Made by a program: the position numbers and the translations under genes. DNA of 64,000 bases, taken from assembly GCA_014297435.1 (NCBI GenBank), contig JACOQA010000002.1, positions 124,001 to 188,000 on the forward strand, in the 5' to 3' direction. The notes below the pieces were generated by a model that was given only the letters and a program-made list of their open reading frames with translations, was not told the DNA's origin and did not search any database. The DNA is from Candidatus Nanohaloarchaea archaeon (lineage in GTDB: Archaea > Nanohalarchaeota > Nanosalinia > Nanosalinales > Nanosalinaceae). Of this stretch, positions 60,244-64,000 are shown one piece after another. The number at the start of each line of letters is the position of its first letter. The stretch's first letter is position 1.

Positions 60244-60906
60244 ATGGGTGCTGTAGGGGCCCGAAAAGTAGACGGAAAATACAGAAAGCAGCTATGGGGG
60301 CAGATAGGCGTAGAGGACGAACACACTGAAGAAGATCCTCATCCCGTAGCAAAATATCTTGAACAAGCAGAAGCTGTAGATAGAGGCTACGCTCTTCCCG
60401 AGGCAGAAGAAGTTCTTCAGCCAAACCAAAGGGATGACTACTGTTGTAATGCCGATAGAATAGATAAAAAACCGCACAGCGCCCGTGAAAGGATATGGTG
60501 GAGAAACAACGAAGGCGACTACGTAGTTGAGACTGTGAACATGAAAGGTCACGAATACAGGGACATGGCGGTATACAGACAGCATGGAGTAATACCTACA
60601 GAAAATTCTGAGTGGGATGAAGCTGTAGAACATCTGTTCTCCAGAGCAGCTTTACAGGTAAGAAACGACCCGGAAGTATCAAACGATCTAGCACTGTTCG
60701 TAGGATTGAATGATATACCAAACCATCATCACATAGTAGTTTCGGATATCGATGGAGGACAAGGAGAAACGCTAAGCGATTTAGAGCAGATCGATAATTT
60801 CGCACTATACGATCTTTCCGGAGACGAGTATTCGATCGAAAAACCCGATTATTTCGAGATCGGCGATAAAAGAGGAGAGATCGGGCTTGAACCCTACATA
60901 ACATAG
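60244..60906 (+). CDS. Hypothetical soluble protein
   Basis: A 220-residue acidic protein with a TTTATAAA box about 27 bases before its ATG. Features: DDYCCNADRID and IWWRNNEGDYVVE in the middle, and NHHHIVVSDIDGG near the C-terminus, a possible metal-binding His run. No signal or membrane segment. I do not recognise it. It precedes a sugar epimerase gene by 50 bases. Confidence 0.6.
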   Translation: MGAVGARKVDGKYRKQLWGQIGVEDEHTEEDPHPVAKYLEQAEAVDRGYALPEAEEVLQPNQRDDYCCNADRIDKKPHSARERIWWRNNEGDYVVETVNMKGHEYRDMAVYRQHGVIPTENSEWDEAVEHLFSRAALQVRNDPEVSNDLALFVGLNDIPNHHHIVVSDIDGGQGETLSDLEQIDNFALYDLSGDEYSIEKPDYFEIGDKRGEIGLEPYIT

Positions 60907-60956
60907 AGTGAAAAACGTAACCAAACCACATACTAGAATAGAGGCTTACAAAATAT

Positions 60957-61898
60957 ATGGAACGAGCACTAATTACTGGAGGAGCAGGATTTATAGGTTC
61001 AAACATCGCAGAACTACTTGTCGAGGAAGGTTGTGAGGTCGTTGTACTTGACAGCCTTTACTTAGGTTCTGAAAACAATCTTTCTGAGATAGAGGACGAG
61101 GTCGAGTTCGTAGAAGGATCAGTAATAGATACTGAGACAGTTAAAGAAGCAATAAAGGGTTGTGATGTGGTTTTCCATCAGGCTGCAAGATCAAGTTCGC
61201 CTATGCACAAGGAAGATGCGGCAGAAGGAGCAAGGATAAACGTCGAAGGCTTCGTTAACGTAGTAGAGGCTGCGAAAGACGAGGAAGTAGAGAAAATTGT
61301 TTACGCCTCTACGAGTTCGATGTATGGTAGTGTCGAACCGCCGCACAAAGAGGACACGGGAGAATATCCAACAAACCTTTACACGGCTTCAAAGATGTCT
61401 AGAGAGCTTTACGCCACGGTATACTCCCAACAAACAGATATTAACTTTACAGGTCTCAGGTACTTCTCGGTCTACGGACCTCACGAAAAAGCGAAGGACA
61501 AGTATGCCAACGTCCTGACCCAGTTCATGTGGAAGATGCTTGAAGGAGAAAGGCCTGTCATATGGGGAGACGGAACCCAGACAAGAGACTTCACGTTCGT
61601 CAAGGACATCGCAAGAGCCAACCTCTTGGCCGCAGAGAACAAGAGCGAAGAAGTCAACGGCGAATACTTCAACATCGGAACAGGAAGAGATGTCTCATTC
61701 AACACTTTAGTAGAAAAATTGAACGAGACATTAGGAACTGAGATAGAGCCAAAACACATCGAACACCCAAGAGACAACCCCGTGATGGCTACAAAAGCCG
61801 ATTACTCCAGAGCAAAAGAAAAACTGGGCTACGAACCGGAGTACAGCTTTGAAGAAGGCTTGAAAGAGACCGCGGAGTTCTACCAGGAAAACAGATAA
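60957..61898 (+). CDS. NAD-dependent sugar nucleotide epimerase (WbpP/GalE-like)
   Basis: A 313-residue extended SDR: GGAGFIGSN (8-16), YASTSSMYGSVE with the catalytic Ser, Tyr142/Lys146 (LYTASK), and TRDFTFVKDIARANLLA in the substrate domain. It resembles UDP-N-acetylglucosamine 4-epimerases. It is a second epimerase distinct from that at 58066, which suggests two epimerised sugars in the glycan. Confidence 0.9.
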   Translation: MERALITGGAGFIGSNIAELLVEEGCEVVVLDSLYLGSENNLSEIEDEVEFVEGSVIDTETVKEAIKGCDVVFHQAARSSSPMHKEDAAEGARINVEGFVNVVEAAKDEEVEKIVYASTSSMYGSVEPPHKEDTGEYPTNLYTASKMSRELYATVYSQQTDINFTGLRYFSVYGPHEKAKDKYANVLTQFMWKMLEGERPVIWGDGTQTRDFTFVKDIARANLLAAENKSEEVNGEYFNIGTGRDVSFNTLVEKLNETLGTEIEPKHIEHPRDNPVMATKADYSRAKEKLGYEPEYSFEEGLKETAEFYQENR

Positions 61899-61935
61899 GA
61901 GTCTTAACTAGGAAATATCCACAGGTGTCTTGAAA

Positions 61936-62304
61936 ATGGGACGTATCGAAAAGCCCTGGGGATACGAAGACCAGGTCTTAATGACACAGGTAGACGTCGG
62001 AGAAAAACAGGGAATGCTCGGCATGAGAAAGCTCGCGATCAACGCGGACGAAATGACCTCTTACGCCAAACACGAGGAACAGGCAGACATTATCTATCTC
62101 GAGAAAGGCGAAGTAACGATCAGAAAGGACGGAGACCTCATTGAACTTGAGAAAGGAAACGCAGTTGTAATAAGATCGGGAGAAAAGCACCAGCTCCAGA
62201 ACATAGGAACCGATGTAGCTGAAGTTCTCGAAATATCCTTCCCGTACAGACCAGAGGATATTGAAAGGATAGAGGATCCTTACAATGATGAAAGAGAGGG
62301 TTAG
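61936..62304 (+). CDS. Cupin-domain protein (mannose-6-phosphate isomerase-like)
   Basis: From ATG61936 (TTG61930 is an alternative; AGGTG lies upstream) the protein has 122 residues. It is a single cupin with KPWGYED at the start, as in type II phosphomannose isomerases, and metal-site blocks KHEEQADIIYLEKGE and IRSGEKHQLQNIG. It could isomerise or bind a sugar phosphate or sugar nucleotide. It is co-directional with the epimerase before it and convergent with the next gene (four-base overlap of ends). Confidence 0.8.
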   Translation: MGRIEKPWGYEDQVLMTQVDVGEKQGMLGMRKLAINADEMTSYAKHEEQADIIYLEKGEVTIRKDGDLIELEKGNAVVIRSGEKHQLQNIGTDVAEVLEISFPYRPEDIERIEDPYNDEREG

Positions 62305-63398
62305 AGGAAGAGAACAAACCCTATAATTATTACAACCACTTCAACGGAGGTAAGGATCAGTGTTATCTGTTTCTCCGTAAATCCTCTTTTCATTAATGGA
62401 ATTGTAAGGCTGTAATTCTTCGGATGTTGGGGTTCTAGTTTGCCGTTTTCTTTCAGAGTTCCCCAGGAATGGGAGTTAAACCCACTTCTCGCACTAAGCA
62501 AGAACTCAGCGTACCAAGGCGCGAATATGAAAGCTCCGAACTTCTCGATATTTCCCACGACCATGGACGCGAAGAGAACTGCACCAGCCAAGTAAGTTAA
62601 AGAGTCTCCGGGAAGTATCGAAGCCGGATAAAAATTGTACCAAAGGAACGCGAGCAGACATGACGAAGCAGATAAAGCTATCAAAGCTGCTTCCATTCGA
62701 CCGTTAGACAAAGCGAAAACACCTAGCCCGAGACTAGCTACCAGACTCATTGCAGCCGACAAACCGTTCATACCCGCCAGCATGTTCACAACGTTCGAAA
62801 CGAACAGAAGTCCTAAAGGTAGGAGAACTAGTGGGTAGAGCAGACCCCAGTTCACTACACCAATTAAAGGAAGGCTCATCTCCCATGAACCAGCACCTAC
62901 CGCAATCAAAGGAAGTGCGGCCGGTAAGACGAAAAGCATCTTGGGTATCTGCGAGAGCCCGGTTCTATGGATCATCGAATCATCCTTATCATTAGAAAAA
63001 CGGAGAATAAAGCGTTCGATAAAGTGTGTTTTCTCGGTCTCAAGCTCTATCTCAACCTCCTCCTCAACATGTTCGGTTATCAGCTTCTGCAGATCGATAT
63101 GAATATCATCTATCAAGCCAATTAATGCGATAATAGTTACTGAGTTCAGAGCTGCGAGTACAAGCGCCAGGTTGATACTTCTAGAACCGAAAAGCTGGTT
63201 CAAACCGATAAAGCTTGTGACGGCTACAATAAAACCGAAGAGAACAACCAATCCGCCTGAAGTCGGTATCTTCGGTCTATTATTCTTCTGCTGGTCTATT
63301 CCATAAATCCCTGAAGACATCAAGTACTTTTTCGCCGCAGGAACTCCAACAAAAACTGTAAAGAAACCGAGAAGGGAAGAAAGGAGTAGGAACCTCAT
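62301..63398 (-). CDS. Polyprenyl-phosphate sugar-1-phosphate transferase (MraY/AglH-like)
   Basis: A 365-residue integral membrane enzyme with about ten helices. Key blocks are NRPKIPTSGGLVV, the catalytic Asp pair in IALIGLIDDI, VVNMLAGMNGLSA (the NxxNxxDG-like site, with Met-Asn for Asp) and LPGDSLTYLAG. It transfers a sugar-1-phosphate from a nucleotide donor to dolichyl phosphate and so starts the lipid-linked glycan. An extra charged loop (about 105-140) is inserted after the DD motif. It follows aglB with a one-base overlap, so the first and last steps of N-glycosylation are co-transcribed. Confidence 0.87.
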   Translation of the reverse strand: MRFLLLSSLLGFFTVFVGVPAAKKYLMSSGIYGIDQQKNNRPKIPTSGGLVVLFGFIVAVTSFIGLNQLFGSRSINLALVLAALNSVTIIALIGLIDDIHIDLQKLITEHVEEEVEIELETEKTHFIERFILRFSNDKDDSMIHRTGLSQIPKMLFVLPAALPLIAVGAGSWEMSLPLIGVVNWGLLYPLVLLPLGLLFVSNVVNMLAGMNGLSAAMSLVASLGLGVFALSNGRMEAALIALSASSCLLAFLWYNFYPASILPGDSLTYLAGAVLFASMVVGNIEKFGAFIFAPWYAEFLLSARSGFNSHSWGTLKENGKLEPQHPKNYSLTIPLMKRGFTEKQITLILTSVEVVVIIIGFVLFL

Positions 63399-64000
63399 TA
63401 CTCCTCAATTTCCTGCTGGTTTACCTTCCACATTTTGATGAAGCCGTTCGAACCGCCTTCAACCTTCTCAACCCAGTCAATACCATAACCGTCCATCAGG
63501 TAAAGCCGTCCAAGACTGGATCTTGCAACCTTCTTAGGCACTATAACTAATTTTGCCGGCTGCGTCTGCATGTTAGATCTTTGACTTGTTATCGCGGCAC
63601 GTTCTAAGGTGTAGAACGGATTCTCTGCTATACACATTTCGCTGCCGCTTAGCTGAGCTGGTTTTTCAACGTCCAGCTCCTTAATGCCATCTTCGGTTAC
63701 AACACAACCTACTCTTGACCTGCCTGTTGCTGTCTCGTAAATAGCTCTGGTGTCTTGGCTCTTCAGATCGATCGAATTGTTAGAGGATTTAATCTCAGCA
63801 TAGACCGTTCTTCTTCCATCCGAGAAAGTTGACTGGTTTGAGTTCTGGCTGTTCCCTCTCCAGGTCAGCTGTGTCATGTAGTCGAACTCGGAGTTGTCTC
63901 TGTGCGCGATCTGGGAAACTGCGGAGTACTTGCCTATCATCGTCTCATCAAGCACTATGTAATCTATAGAATGCTTTTTGAACAGTTCCGAATGGTTTGA
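63398..64000 (-). CDS. aglB: Oligosaccharyltransferase AglB (STT3), C-terminal part, cut by the window edge
   Basis: The frame is open to base 64000 and continues outside, so only the last 200 residues are seen. The segment KKHSIDYIVLDETMIGKYSA matches the external C-terminal domain of archaeal STT3/AglB, where DYVLLD..MIGK lies in the conserved DK-motif region. The remainder is a beta-rich external domain. AglB moves the finished glycan from the lipid to Asn in NxS/T sequons. Many secreted proteins in this window carry such sequons. The assignment rests on the C-terminal signature and on the AglH-like neighbour. Confidence 0.75.
   Translation of the reverse strand, partial: SNHSELFKKHSIDYIVLDETMIGKYSAVSQIAHRDNSEFDYMTQLTWRGNSQNSNQSTFSDGRRTVYAEIKSSNNSIDLKSQDTRAIYETATGRSRVGCVVTEDGIKELDVEKPAQLSGSEMCIAENPFYTLERAAITSQRSNMQTQPAKLVIVPKKVARSSLGRLYLMDGYGIDWVEKVEGGSNGFIKMWKVNQQEIEE

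Overview
The window reads as a chromosome segment of a small, salt-adapted archaeon, most likely a nanohaloarchaeon (DPANN). It has an archaeal histone, RPA, RadA, archaeal DnaG, both subunits of D-family DNA polymerase and Orc1/Cdc6. Its proteins are strongly acidic. Many mRNAs look leaderless, with a TATA box about 25-28 bases before the start codon, and the N-glycosylation genes are of archaeal type. No rRNA, CRISPR array or intact insertion sequence was seen; one tRNA-Thr(CGT) is present. The lineage is an inference from gene content and composition.

Layout. 1-4.3 kb is a sparse, AT-rich accessory zone: a Tat-type secreted protein, glyoxalase I, orphan genes, a broken small membrane gene and six copies of a palindrome TGTTC-N9-GAACA. 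4.3-6.5 kb holds histone, RPA and RadA. 6.5-16.6 kb is housekeeping: a PRC-barrel protein, RNA cyclic phosphodiesterase, an OB-fold protein, four metallopeptidases (M32, two M29-like, M3/PepF), FxsA, membrane proteins, the tRNA and a DUF2178/HTH pair. Between two convergent genes at 8.4-8.7 kb lies an iteron-like array. 16.8-21.5 kb is a surface locus with a secreted coiled-coil protein, a PRTase, two related winged-helix regulators, a TasA/camelysin-like fibre protein and its SipW-type signal peptidase. 21.5-33.2 kb holds dnaG, DUF167, three distantly related orphan genes, a CBS/zinc-ribbon protein, PolD large subunit (with an intein), PolD small subunit and orc1/cdc6. Directly upstream of orc1, at 33.25-33.8 kb, is a probable replication origin with four ORB-like elements in opposed orientations.

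34-64 kb is almost wholly devoted to the cell surface. It contains a large secreted protein with a degenerate gingipain-like domain, an operon of six overlapping glycosyltransferases, FkbM methyltransferase, UDP-sugar dehydrogenase, nucleotidyltransferases, two sugar epimerases, a formyltransferase, a flippase, a CysD-like PP-loop enzyme, a cupin, a MraY/AglH-like phosphoglycosyltransferase and the C-terminal part of oligosaccharyltransferase AglB. Interleaved with these are seven alkaline-phosphatase-superfamily proteins. Four are paralogues of one little-known family, here called the DACR family; one of the four is split by a frameshift exactly at an (AG)6 repeat, as in a phase-variable gene. 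Small ribbon-helix-helix proteins, one fused to a degenerate sugar nucleotidyltransferase, accompany them.

The genes suggest a complete route: sugar nucleotide supply and modification, lipid-linked glycan assembly, possible phospho- or sulfo-decoration by the AP-superfamily enzymes, flipping, and transfer to protein by AglB. Several divergent gene pairs here have start codons only 52-56 bases apart with one TATA-like box midway, suggesting shared bidirectional promoters.
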